Below, piece by piece: positions 45,280-54,938 of a stretch of 64,000 bases of DNA. Source of the stretch: Altererythrobacter sp. XM-24bin4. GTDB taxonomy: Bacteria > Pseudomonadota > Alphaproteobacteria > Sphingomonadales > Sphingomonadaceae. Numbering within the stretch: position 1 is the stretch's first letter; the number at the start of each line of letters is the position of its first letter. The notes under the pieces are model-generated. The model saw nothing but the letters and a program-made list of their open reading frames with translations. It was not told where the DNA came from and did no database searches. The DNA is taken from NCBI GenBank assembly GCA_003149575.1, contig QCWG01000001.1, forward strand, positions 1,331,183-1,395,182. The letters are read 5' to 3'. A program made the translations under genes and the position numbers.

Positions 45280-46397
45280 ATTTCCACCCGGCGTTTGACG
45301 TCGGCCTGCAAATTCGCCCAGAACAGCGGGATGTCATAGACGTGATAGTCATTGCCTGGCAGAACATAGCGGCCCAGATCAGGAGGATCGCCAATCAGCA
45401 ATATTCCGCGCGGATCGCAGCGAGCGGGGACAGCGTCAGCCACAAGTGCGCCGTCGGTCAGATCGGTTTCAGGTACCAATGTGCCCAGATTTGCGCTGGC
45501 TGGCGCAGTTCCGCCGCGCGTTCCCGTCAGCGGATTCGTGCAAAGCACCGGGCTGCTCCCGCGTGACCCTCCATTGAAGCCGACTGATCGGCTGTAATAG
45601 GCTTTGACCTGCGATGGATCGGCTGGCTCGGCATAGCTCGCCCAGCTAAGGATACAGCCGGCCTGATCAGACGCGGTGCAAGCCGGCAGCCCCATAAGCG
45701 GCAAATCATGGGTTTCAGAAATCGGCCAGCCGACAACATATGCGGCGGCGATCCGATCGGCGAGTGGGGACCCGGCGACCCGCTCGCTGAGCAGGCTCAT
45801 CATGTGGAGTGAGCCTTGACTGTGGCCGGCGAGCACAATCGGTAGGTCAGGATCGATGGTATCAACAAAATACGCAAATGCCTGTGCAACATCGCGGTAA
45901 GCGGTGTCGAAAGCCATTTGACCCTCGGGCTTGTCGGTCATGAACGCACCGATTGTCGCTTGGCGATAGCGCGGCGCCCAGATCTCGCTCGCTTTGCTAA
46001 AAGGGCTGGCCATTCCGCGCAAATATATGCGTGCGACGCGTTCCGCATCTTCATCACCCAGTTCGGCATTCCAGCTCGACCGACTGAGGTAACTGGTCGG
46101 ATGGACGAAAAAGACTGCAAAATCGGGTGGTGAGGGGGCAGCCGGAGTAGGCAGCAAGCCACGATTATTGGCGTAATCTGGCTGCCAGCGAACCAACTCG
46201 TCGCCCTTTCCCGGACGAACAAACCACATATCCGTTTCTGCATAGGCATTTTCGGCAAGCGCCTCTTGCTCAACGAATTGCTCGGTCGGAACAAAGGCAA
46301 GCGCGGTCAATTCCGCCGCCCAAACGCGCAGGACGATGAGGCCCGCAATCACCAAGACGATGATCACGGCTACGAGATAAAGGAACTTCTTAGCCAT
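45261..46397 (-). CDS. DUF3089 alpha/beta hydrolase-like, membrane-anchored
   Basis: 378 residues. An N-terminal hydrophobic segment (FLYLVAVIIVLVIAGLIVLRV) suggests a signal anchor with the rest in the periplasm. FAVFFVHPTSY near residue 95 and the nucleophile elbow LAGHSQGSLHMMSLL near 190 show an alpha/beta hydrolase; DYHVYDIPLFW near the C-terminus may bear the His. DUF3089 members are of unknown substrate, possibly lipases or esterases. Lies 12 bases after lepB. Confidence 0.88.
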   Translation of the reverse strand: MAKKFLYLVAVIIVLVIAGLIVLRVWAAELTALAFVPTEQFVEQEALAENAYAETDMWFVRPGKGDELVRWQPDYANNRGLLPTPAAPSPPDFAVFFVHPTSYLSRSSWNAELGDEDAERVARIYLRGMASPFSKASEIWAPRYRQATIGAFMTDKPEGQMAFDTAYRDVAQAFAYFVDTIDPDLPIVLAGHSQGSLHMMSLLSERVAGSPLADRIAAAYVVGWPISETHDLPLMGLPACTASDQAGCILSWASYAEPADPSQVKAYYSRSVGFNGGSRGSSPVLCTNPLTGTRGGTAPASANLGTLVPETDLTDGALVADAVPARCDPRGILLIGDPPDLGRYVLPGNDYHVYDIPLFWANLQADVKRRVEIWAQNR

Positions 46398-46409
46398 TGC
46401 CTGCGCGCG

Positions 46410-47303
46410 CTATTCCGCGCTGGAATATTCGGCCTTGGGCGCGCGCAGTGTCGACCAAGAACGGTTATCACGCAGCGCAGACCACCAGGTAAACGGGTTC
46501 CAGCTGGCTGAGCCGTTTAGCGAAAAGGTTATGAACTCTGCGCGCCCACCGATGTTTTCGAGCGGCACGGCGCCCATCAGTCCGCGATCGCTATTTAGCT
46601 CGCGGCTATCGGCAGAGTGGTCCCGGTTGTCGCCCATCACGAAGACTTCGCCTTCCGGAATGGTGATTTGTTCGAAATTGTCGAGCAATTGGTCTTCAAG
46701 ATGGTCAATCACCAGAAACGAAGCGCCGTTGGGCATTGTCTCGCGATAGGCGGGCACTTCGTAATATTGTGTGCCGTCGGCATCCCGCACGAGGTAGGCT
46801 GAAAAGGCACTAAGGCAGGGCGATCCCTCGCATAGCAGCTCCGGCTCGAACGGGATTTTGACGTTGGGCACTATCTCGCGCTTCACTGGCTCACCGTTCA
46901 GGATAATGATGCCATTTTCGACTGCAATCGTATCGCCGGGAAGGCCAACAACGCGCTTGATATAATCCTCGTCGCGAACCGGATGAACCGGGATGACAAC
47001 GTCACCATATTCCGGCGTATCGCCTATAATCCGCCAATCGCCGCGCGGTAGAAGGTGGAAGCTCGCCGAAGCCCAGCTCCAGCCATAGGGATACTTGCTG
47101 ACCACCAGGCGATCGCCCACCCAAAGGCTCGGCATCATTGACGTCGACGGGATGTAGAATGGTTTTGCCACCAGGCTGTGAAAAACGAGCACGGCGAGAA
47201 GCATCAGGCTGAGCCCGCGCAATTCCGCGAGCCAGTTTACCTTTTCTTCGGTGTCCTTGGATTTGATCTTGTCGTTTGTCACAGTGTCAGAGCCGGTAGC
47301 CAT
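46410..47303 (-). CDS. lepB: Signal peptidase I
   Basis: 297 residues with one N-terminal transmembrane segment (about 30-47). Catalytic Ser55 lies in PSTSMMPSL and the general base Lys116 in YIKRVVGLPGDTI; GDNRDHSADSR is box E. It cleaves signal peptides from exported proteins at the periplasmic face. The extra stretch RGDWRIIGDTPEYG before the VIPVHPVR strand follows the Gram-negative pattern. Located 15 bases after acpS. Confidence 0.97.
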   Translation of the reverse strand: MATGSDTVTNDKIKSKDTEEKVNWLAELRGLSLMLLAVLVFHSLVAKPFYIPSTSMMPSLWVGDRLVVSKYPYGWSWASASFHLLPRGDWRIIGDTPEYGDVVIPVHPVRDEDYIKRVVGLPGDTIAVENGIIILNGEPVKREIVPNVKIPFEPELLCEGSPCLSAFSAYLVRDADGTQYYEVPAYRETMPNGASFLVIDHLEDQLLDNFEQITIPEGEVFVMGDNRDHSADSRELNSDRGLMGAVPLENIGGRAEFITFSLNGSASWNPFTWWSALRDNRSWSTLRAPKAEYSSAE

Positions 47304-47318
47304 ATCTTTGTGTCGCGT

Positions 47319-47726
47319 TCAGCCTAGGATTGGGTGCGATTCGATGATCACGAATGCCTGCGCCCATGGATGATCGTCGGTGAGAGTGAGATGAATGAAG
47401 GCCTCATGGCCATCCGGCGTCAATTCCGCAAGCCGTTTCGCAGCGCCACCCGCGAGCGCTAGGGTTGGCGCACCCGATGGCGCATTAACAACGCCGATAT
47501 CTTTCATATAGACACCGCGTTTGAAACCAGTGCCTACAGCTTTGCTGAAAGCTTCCTTTGCAGCGAAGCGCTTGGCGTAGGTTCCCGCGATAGTGAATGG
47601 CCGACGGCGTGCTTTGGCGCGCTCTATCTCTGTGAAGACCCGGTATTCAAACCGCTCGCCATAACGCTCGAGCGAATTTTGGATCCGCTCGATACTGCAT
47701 AGGTCAGAGCCGAGCCCGATGATCAT
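47319..47726 (-). CDS. acpS: Holo-[acyl-carrier-protein] synthase
   Basis: 135 residues. [14 protein letters not shown] gives the Mg-binding Asp and [15 protein letters not shown] the catalytic Glu/Lys motif of the short AcpS phosphopantetheinyl transferases. It transfers 4'-phosphopantetheine from CoA to apo-ACP. Its ATG overlaps the small membrane gene's stop (ATGA). Confidence 0.97.
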   Translation of the reverse strand: MIIGLGSDLCSIERIQNSLERYGERFEYRVFTEIERAKARRRPFTIAGTYAKRFAAKEAFSKAVGTGFKRGVYMKDIGVVNAPSGAPTLALAGGAAKRLAELTPDGHEAFIHLTLTDDHPWAQAFVIIESHPILG

Positions 47727-48004
47727 GATCCACCTCGTAAAATCATAGCTGCCAGCAGGAACACGATCATCCAGTGCAAAATGACCTGAGTCTTCACGAG
47801 ATAATGCGCGGGGTCACCTTTCGCCATCTTCAGGGTCATGCCGTAGCCAAAGATTTGAAGGAGCGGCCATAAAATCGCAAATGAAAGAGCGATTCCGGTC
47901 CACAGGGAATAGCCGAGCAATGCAATGCTCAGGACGAACGACAGGGCTCCGGCCAAAAACCAGCCGAACTGAGCGCTGGTAACCTGAGCCTGTTCGCTGC
48001 TCAC
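47723..48004 (-). CDS. Small membrane protein between pdxJ and acpS, unknown
   Basis: 93 residues with about three hydrophobic segments: [42 protein letters not shown] and [16 protein letters not shown]. Interlocking starts and stops with pdxJ (4 bases) and acpS (4 bases) show it is a genuine operon member. No named family recognised. It could assist membrane-bound steps of the operon (lepB) but nothing in the sequence shows this. Confidence 0.82.
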   Translation of the reverse strand: MSSEQAQVTSAQFGWFLAGALSFVLSIALLGYSLWTGIALSFAILWPLLQIFGYGMTLKMAKGDPAHYLVKTQVILHWMIVFLLAAMILRGGS

Positions 48005-48756
48005 CGCGCCTCGTCCATCAGATTGCGCATGCGACGCACGGCAGGCTCCAATCCTAAAAACACCGCTTCGCCAATCAGGTAGTGGCCTATATTGAGTTCG
48101 GCCAATTGCGGGATGGCTGCAATGGGCTGGACATTCTCATAGGTCAGACCGTGGCCAGCGTGTGGCTCGATCCCGTTCTTTGCCGCGAGTGCCGACATAT
48201 CTGAGATACGCTTCAGCTCCGCTGCAAGACGTTCATTGTCCCCATCCAGAAAAGCGTGCGCATATTCACCAGTGTGAAATTCGACGACGGGCGCGCCCAG
48301 CCGCAGTGCTGCGTCCAGTTGGCGTTCCTGCGCTTCGATGAACAAGCTTACTCGAATTCCTGCATCGGTAAGGCGCGTGACAATCGGTGCGAGCTGGTTG
48401 TCCATGCCGGCCGCATCCAGCCCGCCTTCAGTCGTACGCTCTTCGCGCTTTTCCGGGACAATGCAGGCGGCATGCGGTTTATGACGCAACGCAATTTCCA
48501 GCATTTCCTCGGTCGCAGCCATTTCCAGATTGAGTGGCAGGTCGGTTGCTGCCTGAATCCGTGCGATGTCGGCATCGCGGATGTGGCGGCGGTCTTCGCG
48601 CAGGTGAGCGGTAATGCCGTCACCCCCTACGCTGGCGACAATCTCTGCTGCGCGAACCGGGTCGGGGTGGTTGCCCCCGCGGGCATTGCGGATTGTCGCG
48701 ACGTGATCAATGTTGACGCCCAGCCGCAACCGCTCAGGATTGTGAACATTGACCAT
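48001..48756 (-). CDS. pdxJ: Pyridoxine 5'-phosphate synthase
   Basis: 251 residues, TIM barrel. LRLGVNIDHVATIRNARGG at the start, DGITAHLREDRRHIRDADI, VEFHTGEYA and HAGHGLTYENV are PdxJ landmarks. It condenses deoxyxylulose 5-phosphate with 3-amino-2-oxopropyl phosphate in vitamin B6 synthesis. The ATG overlaps the pyrE stop by one base. pdxJ next to acpS is a widespread arrangement. Confidence 0.98.
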   Translation of the reverse strand: MVNVHNPERLRLGVNIDHVATIRNARGGNHPDPVRAAEIVASVGGDGITAHLREDRRHIRDADIARIQAATDLPLNLEMAATEEMLEIALRHKPHAACIVPEKREERTTEGGLDAAGMDNQLAPIVTRLTDAGIRVSLFIEAQERQLDAALRLGAPVVEFHTGEYAHAFLDGDNERLAAELKRISDMSALAAKNGIEPHAGHGLTYENVQPIAAIPQLAELNIGHYLIGEAVFLGLEPAVRRMRNLMDEAR

Positions 48757-49334
48757 CAGGCACGGCTACCCGGCTTCGTGATCGGCACGGCAGCCAGTTC
48801 GGCGGGAACTTCCTCGTCTGCATAGGTCGGGAAATTGAGTGCGACCAGCGGGAAGAACGGCACGCCAAGATCTGCTGTGCCGCCAGAGCGGTCGACCACA
48901 GACACTTCGGCTATGACCTCGCCGCCCTCTTCGCCGACGGCTGCAATCGCTTCGCGGCTGGAAAGGCCGGTGGTGACGACATCTTCCACCATCAGGACCT
49001 TGGCCCCCGGCTTGATCGCGAATCCGCGCCGCAGATGGAATGTCCCTTCTGGCCGTTCGAGAAACATAGCGTCTTTCCCGAGCGCGCGGCCCATTTCGTG
49101 ACCAATGATTAGTCCACCCATCGCTGGGGAGACTACCACATCAACGCTGGAACGAATCTCTCGCGGGAGGTTTTTTGCCATAGCAACCGCAATGCGCGAT
49201 GCTCGGTCAGGATTCATGAGGACTCGTGCACATTGCAGATAATATGCGCTGTGCCGCCCGGACGAGAGCAGAAAGTGCCCTTCCAATAGCGCGCCGCAGC
49301 TACGGAATTCGGACAGCACTTCTTCTTCAGTCAT
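48756..49334 (-). CDS. pyrE: Orotate phosphoribosyltransferase
   Basis: 192 residues from ATG at 49334 (MTEEEVLSEFRSCGALLEGHF). The PRPP-binding motif VLMVEDVVTTGLSS is present and VVSPAMGGLIIGHEMGRAL forms the orotate side. It makes OMP for UMP synthesis. First gene of the seven-gene minus-strand operon; the 212-base gap to ctaC should carry divergent promoters. Confidence 0.97.
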   Translation of the reverse strand: MTEEEVLSEFRSCGALLEGHFLLSSGRHSAYYLQCARVLMNPDRASRIAVAMAKNLPREIRSSVDVVVSPAMGGLIIGHEMGRALGKDAMFLERPEGTFHLRRGFAIKPGAKVLMVEDVVTTGLSSREAIAAVGEEGGEVIAEVSVVDRSGGTADLGVPFFPLVALNFPTYADEEVPAELAAVPITKPGSRA

Positions 49335-49546
49335 TCGTGAAACACCTACTAAAAAGATCAAATTGCGTCGGACTCATCCCGACTTGCATAAATTTCTCCC
49401 TAGAAGCGCTTGAGGCGCTGGGCAAGCGCGCCTATAGGCGCATCAATCTCGGGGGTAGTTCCGGGACTTTGGGTTGGCTAATGCGGTTTCTGTGATTAGA
49501 GGCCGCGCAGCTTATACATACGATTGAATCGGGAAACGTCACAAAG

Positions 49547-50494
49547 ATGGTTTTGGGTCAAACAGGCCGCTACGCCTATTCACTTATCGTCACTGCCATG
49601 GTGGCCCTGATGCTATTGTTTGCATCGAGCGCTCATGCTCAGGTCGATGCAGCTCCTGCAGACGCAGCGGCAACAGAAACCACCGCCGGTTACACGCCAA
49701 TGGCACCAACCGAAGGCAAGGGAATGCCGGTTGACGGTCGGCTGAGCTTCCAGGACCAATTTACGCAGGACGGCCGCGACGCGCTGTGGATGCATGACGC
49801 AATCCTCATGCCGATCATTACAGTGATCAGTCTGTTTGTGCTTGGCCTGCTTCTGTGGGTGATTGTTCGCTACAACCGCCGGGCGAACCCGGTTCCATCG
49901 AAAACAACGCACAACACTTTGATCGAAGTGATCTGGACTGTGGTGCCAGCGCTGATCCTGGTTGTAATCGCGGTTCCTTCGATCAATCTGTTGCTGAGCC
50001 AATACGAAACCCCGCCTGAAGAGGCGATCACAATCAAAGCGACCGGGTACCAGTGGTATTGGGGTTATACCTATCCCGACAATGGTGGCTTTGAAGTCAT
50101 TTCGAATATGCTTCCGCCGGAAGAAGCGCTGGATCGCGGTGAGCCCAATCAGCTTGCTGTCGACAACCGTATGGTTGTGCCAGCGAACACACCATTACGC
50201 CTCCAGACAACAGCAGCGGACGTGATCCACTCATTCGGTGTGGCATCGCTGTGGTTCAAGCAGGACGCGGTTCCGGGCCGTTTGAACGAGCGCCTGCTCA
50301 CGATCGAAGAGCCAGGCGTCTATTACGGCCAGTGCTACGAACTTTGTGGTGCACGCCACGGCTTTATGCCGGTGGTGGTCGAAGCGCTTCCGCGCGAAGA
50401 GTGGGAAGCTTGGGTGCTTGAGCAAGGCGGCACTGTTGGCGAACCAGAAGTGGTTGAGGCCGAAGTGAAAGCTGAAGCAGCGCCTGCCGCATAA
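49547..50494 (+). CDS. ctaC: Cytochrome c oxidase subunit II
   Basis: 315 residues. A cleavable signal peptide ends at SSAHAQ. Two transmembrane helices follow (about 82-108 and 126-148), then a periplasmic cupredoxin domain with the CuA ligands in YYGQCYELCGARHGFMPV (Cys-x-x-x-Cys, His, Met) and the upstream His of VIHSFGV. YQWYWGYTYP is the aromatic electron-entry patch. An Ala/Glu/Val-rich tail of about 25 residues follows the cupredoxin fold. First gene of the oxidase operon. Confidence 0.97.
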   Translation: MVLGQTGRYAYSLIVTAMVALMLLFASSAHAQVDAAPADAAATETTAGYTPMAPTEGKGMPVDGRLSFQDQFTQDGRDALWMHDAILMPIITVISLFVLGLLLWVIVRYNRRANPVPSKTTHNTLIEVIWTVVPALILVVIAVPSINLLLSQYETPPEEAITIKATGYQWYWGYTYPDNGGFEVISNMLPPEEALDRGEPNQLAVDNRMVVPANTPLRLQTTAADVIHSFGVASLWFKQDAVPGRLNERLLTIEEPGVYYGQCYELCGARHGFMPVVVEALPREEWEAWVLEQGGTVGEPEVVEAEVKAEAAPAA

Positions 50495-50526
50495 CGAATA
50501 GATTTAGAGCAGAGAGTATCTGAACG

Positions 50527-52233
50527 ATGGCAACTACCGCAGAAGGCATCACCGCTCCCCATACAGATCATGGGCATGATGCGGACCACAAGCCGGGCTT
50601 TTTCGCCCGCTGGTTCATGTCGACCAACCACAAGGATATCGGCACACTCTACCTGATCTTCGCAATTTGTGCGGGCATCATCGGTGGTGCGATTTCCGGC
50701 ATCATGCGGATGGAACTGGCAGAGCCGGGCATCCAGCATCTGGGCATGTGGGTTGATATGCTGGGTGGTGACGGCACCTCGATGGATGCGAACTACCACA
50801 TGTGGAACGTGTTCATCACTGCGCACGGCCTGATCATGGTCTTTTTCATGGTCATGCCGGCGATGATCGGTGGCTTCGGTAACTGGTTCGTTCCACTGAT
50901 GATCGGCGCGCCAGACATGGCGTTCCCGCGCATGAACAATATCAGCTTCTGGCTGACCGTTGTCGGTTTCTTCAGCCTGCTGTTCTCCATGTTCGTCCCG
51001 GGCGGTACCGGAATGGGCGCTGGCGTGGGCTGGACAGTCTATGCACCACTTTCGACAACGGGTTCGCAAGGGCCGGCAGTCGATTTCGCGATCTTCTCGC
51101 TCCACTTGGCGGGCGCTGGCTCGATCCTGGGGGCAACCAACTTCATCACGACCATCTTCAATATGCGTGCGCCGGGTATGACCCTGCATAAAATGCCGCT
51201 GTTTGTATGGTCAGTACTTGTCACGGCATTCCTGCTGCTGCTCGCACTTCCTGTGCTGGCGGCTGCGATTACGATGCTGCTGACAGACCGCAACTTCGGC
51301 ACGACATTCTTTGATCCGGCCGGCGGTGGTGACCCTATCCTTTACCAGCACCTGTTCTGGTTCTTCGGTCACCCTGAAGTCTACATCATGATCCTGCCGG
51401 GCTTTGGTATGATCTCGCAGATCGTTGCTACCTTCAGCCGCAAGCCCGTTTTCGGCTATCTCGGCATGGCGTATGCAATGGTTGCGATTGGCGTGGTTGG
51501 CTTCATTGTTTGGGCGCACCACATGTATACCGTTGGCCTCGACGTGAACACGAAGATGTACTTCACAGCAGCGACCATGGTTATCGCGGTCCCGACCGGT
51601 GTGAAAATCTTCAGCTGGGTCGCCACGATGTGGGGCGGCAGCCTTGAGTTCAAATCGCCGATGGTTTGGGCGATGGGCTTCATCTTCCTGTTTACCGTCG
51701 GCGGTGTAACCGGCGTTGTTCTCGCCAATGGCGGGATCGACGACAACCTGCATGACACCTATTACGTTGTGGCCCACTTCCACTACGTGCTGTCGATGGG
51801 TGCGGTATTCTCGCTCTTCGCGGGCTTCTACTACTGGTTCCCGAAGATGAGCGGCCGCATGCATTCAGAGCTGCTGAGCCACCTTCACTTCTGGGGCTTC
51901 TTCATCGGTGTGAACGTGATTTTCTTCCCGCAGCATTTCCTGGGCATGCAGGGGATGGCGCGTCGCTATCCTGACTTCACCGCTGCTTACAGTTACTGGA
52001 ATGAAATCTCGTCCTACGGCTACTGGATTATGGCCGGTTCGATGTTGCTGTTCTTTGCCAACCTTGCCTATGCATTCCTTGCCGGCAAGAAAGCAGAAAC
52101 AAACCCATGGGGCGAAGGTGCAACTACGCTTGAGTGGACGCTTTCGAGCCCACCGCCGTTCCACCAGTTCGAAACGCTGCCAGTGATCGAGGATTACCAC
52201 GATTACCACGATCACCGTCCCGCAGGGGCTTAA
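50527..52233 (+). CDS. ctaD: Cytochrome c oxidase subunit I (aa3-type)
   Basis: 568 residues with 12 helices. Haem a ligand His lies in [26 protein letters not shown], CuB ligands in [21 protein letters not shown] (with the crosslinked Tyr) and WAHHMYTVG, and the haem a3/haem a pair in [16 protein letters not shown]. The GHPEVY glutamate marks the type A1 D-channel. Catalytic core of the proton-pumping oxidase. It follows ctaC by 32 bases. Confidence 0.98.
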   Translation: MATTAEGITAPHTDHGHDADHKPGFFARWFMSTNHKDIGTLYLIFAICAGIIGGAISGIMRMELAEPGIQHLGMWVDMLGGDGTSMDANYHMWNVFITAHGLIMVFFMVMPAMIGGFGNWFVPLMIGAPDMAFPRMNNISFWLTVVGFFSLLFSMFVPGGTGMGAGVGWTVYAPLSTTGSQGPAVDFAIFSLHLAGAGSILGATNFITTIFNMRAPGMTLHKMPLFVWSVLVTAFLLLLALPVLAAAITMLLTDRNFGTTFFDPAGGGDPILYQHLFWFFGHPEVYIMILPGFGMISQIVATFSRKPVFGYLGMAYAMVAIGVVGFIVWAHHMYTVGLDVNTKMYFTAATMVIAVPTGVKIFSWVATMWGGSLEFKSPMVWAMGFIFLFTVGGVTGVVLANGGIDDNLHDTYYVVAHFHYVLSMGAVFSLFAGFYYWFPKMSGRMHSELLSHLHFWGFFIGVNVIFFPQHFLGMQGMARRYPDFTAAYSYWNEISSYGYWIMAGSMLLFFANLAYAFLAGKKAETNPWGEGATTLEWTLSSPPPFHQFETLPVIEDYHDYHDHRPAGA

Positions 52234-52351
52234 ATTGCTGCGGCGTTAGATCGAGCGATTACAGACAAGGGGGAGGGGCGTGCTGAGAAGTGCGCCCCGC
52301 CTCGCAAAAGAAGCGCACAACAGGCGCATATATTGAACGAGTAGACAGGTA

Positions 52352-53269
52352 ATGACTGCGACCACCGCTACAGCAATGCCGGCCGATTGGCGCGATTTCT
52401 TCGCGCTAACCAAGCCGCGCGTGATGTCGCTGGTGATCTTCACCGGAATTTGCGGCTTGCTGGCCGCGCCGGGCAGCATTCATCCTGTGATCGGCTTCAC
52501 CGCGATCCTGTGCATTGCGATGGCCGCAGGCGGTTCAGCGGTGCTAAACCAGTGGTGGGAAGCAGAGATCGATGCCGGCATGAAACGGACGGCCAACCGT
52601 CCGCTTCCCGCAGGTCGTATGCGCCCCGATGATGCGCGCGACTTCGGCATTATGCTATCTGCGGCCTCGCTGATCATCATGGGTGTTGCGGTAGGATGGC
52701 TCGCAGCTGCGATCCTTGCGGTTGCAATTGTCTATTATGCAGCAATCTACACCATGTGGCTGAAGCCTCGCACGCCGCAGAATATCGTGATTGGCGGCGG
52801 TGCCGGAGCGTTCCCGCCGATGATAGGCTGGGTTGCTGTGACCGGCGAGGTTACCGCCATGCCGATCCTGCTGTTTGCGATTATCTTCTTCTGGACCCCG
52901 CCGCATTTCTGGGCGCTCGCTCTGTTTGTGAAGTCGGACTACGCCAAGGTCGGTATTCCGATGCTGCCCGTGGTTGCCGGAGAGAAAGCGACGCGCCGGC
53001 AGATTCTGGCTTATTCAATTCTGCTGGTGCCGGTGGCGATCGCGCCGTGGTTAATTGGCGGGACCGGCGCGATTTACGGATTTACAGCGCTTGCGCTCAC
53101 TCTGGCGTTTCTGGGCATGTCGCTGCCGGTGGCATTCCGTACCTCTGTAGAGGGCGACACAATGAAGCCGGAGAAAAGCCTGTTTGCCTACAGCATCCTG
53201 TACCTGTTCGCGCTGTTCGCAGCGCTGGTAGTTGATGCTCTGGCGCGTGGGCAAGGGTGGATAATCTGA
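52352..53269 (+). CDS. ctaB: Protohaem IX farnesyltransferase (haem O synthase)
   Basis: 305 residues with about nine helices. The UbiA-type Asp motif is in [21 protein letters not shown], and the second in [25 protein letters not shown]. It converts haem b to haem O for the aa3 oxidase. The 118-base gap after ctaD is the largest within the operon. Its stop overlaps the next start (TGATG). Confidence 0.97.
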   Translation: MTATTATAMPADWRDFFALTKPRVMSLVIFTGICGLLAAPGSIHPVIGFTAILCIAMAAGGSAVLNQWWEAEIDAGMKRTANRPLPAGRMRPDDARDFGIMLSAASLIIMGVAVGWLAAAILAVAIVYYAAIYTMWLKPRTPQNIVIGGGAGAFPPMIGWVAVTGEVTAMPILLFAIIFFWTPPHFWALALFVKSDYAKVGIPMLPVVAGEKATRRQILAYSILLVPVAIAPWLIGGTGAIYGFTALALTLAFLGMSLPVAFRTSVEGDTMKPEKSLFAYSILYLFALFAALVVDALARGQGWII

Positions 53270-53397
53270 TGACGCCTGAAGAAGAATCCGAAATCAAGCG
53301 CCGCCAGAGAAGCCGCAATCTCGTGCTCGGCGGATTGTTGCTGTTCATGGTTGTGTTGTTCTATTTCATCACCATCGTTCGTATCGGAGGTCAGTAA
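53269..53397 (+). CDS. 42-aa single-helix protein of the oxidase operon (CoxF-like)
   Basis: ATG at 53269 overlaps the ctaB stop by one base; TAA ends at 53397, one base before the ctaG GTG. The product begins [20 protein letters not shown] and has one transmembrane helix (about residues 18-38, LVLGGLLLFMVVLFYFITIV) ending in RIGGQ. Similar tiny proteins sit at this place in many alphaproteobacterial cta operons and are annotated as CoxF or oxidase small subunits. It is probably an assembly factor or accessory subunit; this is inference from position. Confidence 0.82.
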   Translation: MTPEEESEIKRRQRSRNLVLGGLLLFMVVLFYFITIVRIGGQ

Positions 53398-53398
53398 A

Positions 53399-53989
53399 GT
53401 GACCGCTGTTGCTGCAACATCGCTTGAGCAGAAGAACCTAAAGACCGGCATTTACGCATTCATGGGCGCGCTCGCGATGCTGGGTTTGGGCTACGCAGCG
53501 GTGCCTTTGTACGACCTGTTCTGCCGCGTGACCGGTTTTGGCGGTACGACGCAGGTGGCGAGTGAGTCTGAGGCGGCCAATGCGGAGCGTATTGGCCTTG
53601 CTGCCGGCAAAACGATGTCGATCCGATTCGATGCATCAACCGCGCGTGATGTGCCGTGGACATTTCGACCAACGCAACCGACTGACACAGTTCAAATCGG
53701 CGTGCGCGACATGGCGATCTATACCACCAAGAACAACTCAAACGTTCCGATCACCGGTACAGCGACTTTCAATGTCGAACCGGAACATGCGGGCGCTTAC
53801 TTTAACAAGATTCAATGCTTCTGCTTCACCGAGCAGACTTTGCAGCCTGGGCAGGAAGTGAGCATGCCGGTGCTGTATTTTGTCGATCCGGCGATGCTGG
53901 AAGACGAAGCAATGGAGGGGGTGGAGCAGATCACCTTGAGCTACACCTTCCACAAGTCACTCAATACTAACAGCGAACCAAGTTCGTAA
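53399..53989 (+). CDS. ctaG: Cytochrome c oxidase assembly protein CtaG (Cox11)
   Basis: 196 residues from GTG at 53399, which lies right after the small gene's stop. One N-terminal helix (YAFMGALAMLGLGYAAVPLYDLFC) anchors a periplasmic immunoglobulin-like domain with the copper motif KIQCFCFTEQTL. It delivers Cu to the CuB site in subunit I. Downstream is an inverted repeat before ctaE. Confidence 0.96.
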   Translation: MTAVAATSLEQKNLKTGIYAFMGALAMLGLGYAAVPLYDLFCRVTGFGGTTQVASESEAANAERIGLAAGKTMSIRFDASTARDVPWTFRPTQPTDTVQIGVRDMAIYTTKNNSNVPITGTATFNVEPEHAGAYFNKIQCFCFTEQTLQPGQEVSMPVLYFVDPAMLEDEAMEGVEQITLSYTFHKSLNTNSEPSS

Positions 53990-53997
53990 CACTCTGG

Positions 53998-54028
53998 ACC
54001 CGTCCCGCGAGGGCATCTAAGGACGGGT
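53998..54028 (+). other. Inverted repeat between ctaG and ctaE
   Basis: ACCCGTCC (53998-54005) pairs perfectly with GGACGGGT (54021-54028) around a 15-base loop. No T-run follows, so it is not a classical terminator. It could be an attenuator or an mRNA processing/stability element lowering or separating ctaE expression. Confidence 0.5.
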
Positions 54029-54065
54029 TGAATCTAAGATACGGGCCAAAAGACGGGAACTTTCC

Positions 54066-54938
54066 ATGGCTGGAACAAAGAATCACGACTATCACATCCT
54101 CGAGCCAGACATCTGGCCGCTGATCGGTGCGTTTGCTGCGCTGACATTCACCACTGGCATGGTTTTCTTCATGCATGAGATGAATGGCTGGCAGATCATC
54201 CTCGGTCTCGGCATCGCGGGGCTGATCGCGACTTTCTTCAGCTGGTTCAGCAATGTTGTTAAGGAAGCCGAAGGCGGCGATCACACACCGGTTGTGCAGC
54301 TGCACATGCGCTATGGCATGATCTTGTTCATCGCATCCGAAGTGATGTTCTTTGTCGGCTGGTTCTGGGCGTTTTTCGATTTCGCTCTGTTCCCGGACGC
54401 ATTGCAAGTCACTGCGGCGGGCACTGCTGAGCAAGCAACCGAGAATCTGTTCGTCACGCAGGGCGTAACGGATGGCACGCTCGTGCCTGCTGGGATGGAA
54501 GTGCTCAACGCATTCCAGCTTCCCCTTTTGAACACCCTCATCCTGTTGTGTTCGGGCACTACGGTTACCTGGGCGCACCATGCGTTGATCCACGGTGATC
54601 GCGATGGTTTGAAGCAGGGCCTTTGGGCGACGATCGCCCTGGGTGCAGTCTTCACCGCTATTCAGGCGTATGAGTATTCGATCGCTCCGTTCAACTTCGG
54701 TCAGAACACCTACAGCTCGGCCTTCTTCATGGCGACCGGTTTCCACGGTTTCCACGTTCTGGTTGGCACGATCTTCCTGATCGTCTGTTTGGTGCGCGCC
54801 TATGCGGGTCACTTCACCCCGCGTCAGCATTTCGGCTTCGAAGCGGCAGCATGGTACTGGCACTTCGTTGACGTAGTGTGGCTGTTCCTGTTTGTAGCCA
54901 TCTACATCTGGGGTGGTTGGGGCGCGCCGGTTCACTAA
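54066..54938 (+). CDS. ctaE: Cytochrome c oxidase subunit III
   Basis: 290 residues with seven predicted helices. HDYHILEPDIWPLIGAFAAL at the start, RYGMILFIASEVMFFVGWFWAFF, GTTVTWAHHALIHGDR, and the ending TGFHGFHVLVGTIFLIVCLVR and FEAAAWYWHFVDVVWLFLFVAIYIWG are standard subunit III landmarks. It stabilises the core and helps proton uptake. The stop overlaps the DUF983 start (TAATG). Confidence 0.97.
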   Translation: MAGTKNHDYHILEPDIWPLIGAFAALTFTTGMVFFMHEMNGWQIILGLGIAGLIATFFSWFSNVVKEAEGGDHTPVVQLHMRYGMILFIASEVMFFVGWFWAFFDFALFPDALQVTAAGTAEQATENLFVTQGVTDGTLVPAGMEVLNAFQLPLLNTLILLCSGTTVTWAHHALIHGDRDGLKQGLWATIALGAVFTAIQAYEYSIAPFNFGQNTYSSAFFMATGFHGFHVLVGTIFLIVCLVRAYAGHFTPRQHFGFEAAAWYWHFVDVVWLFLFVAIYIWGGWGAPVH

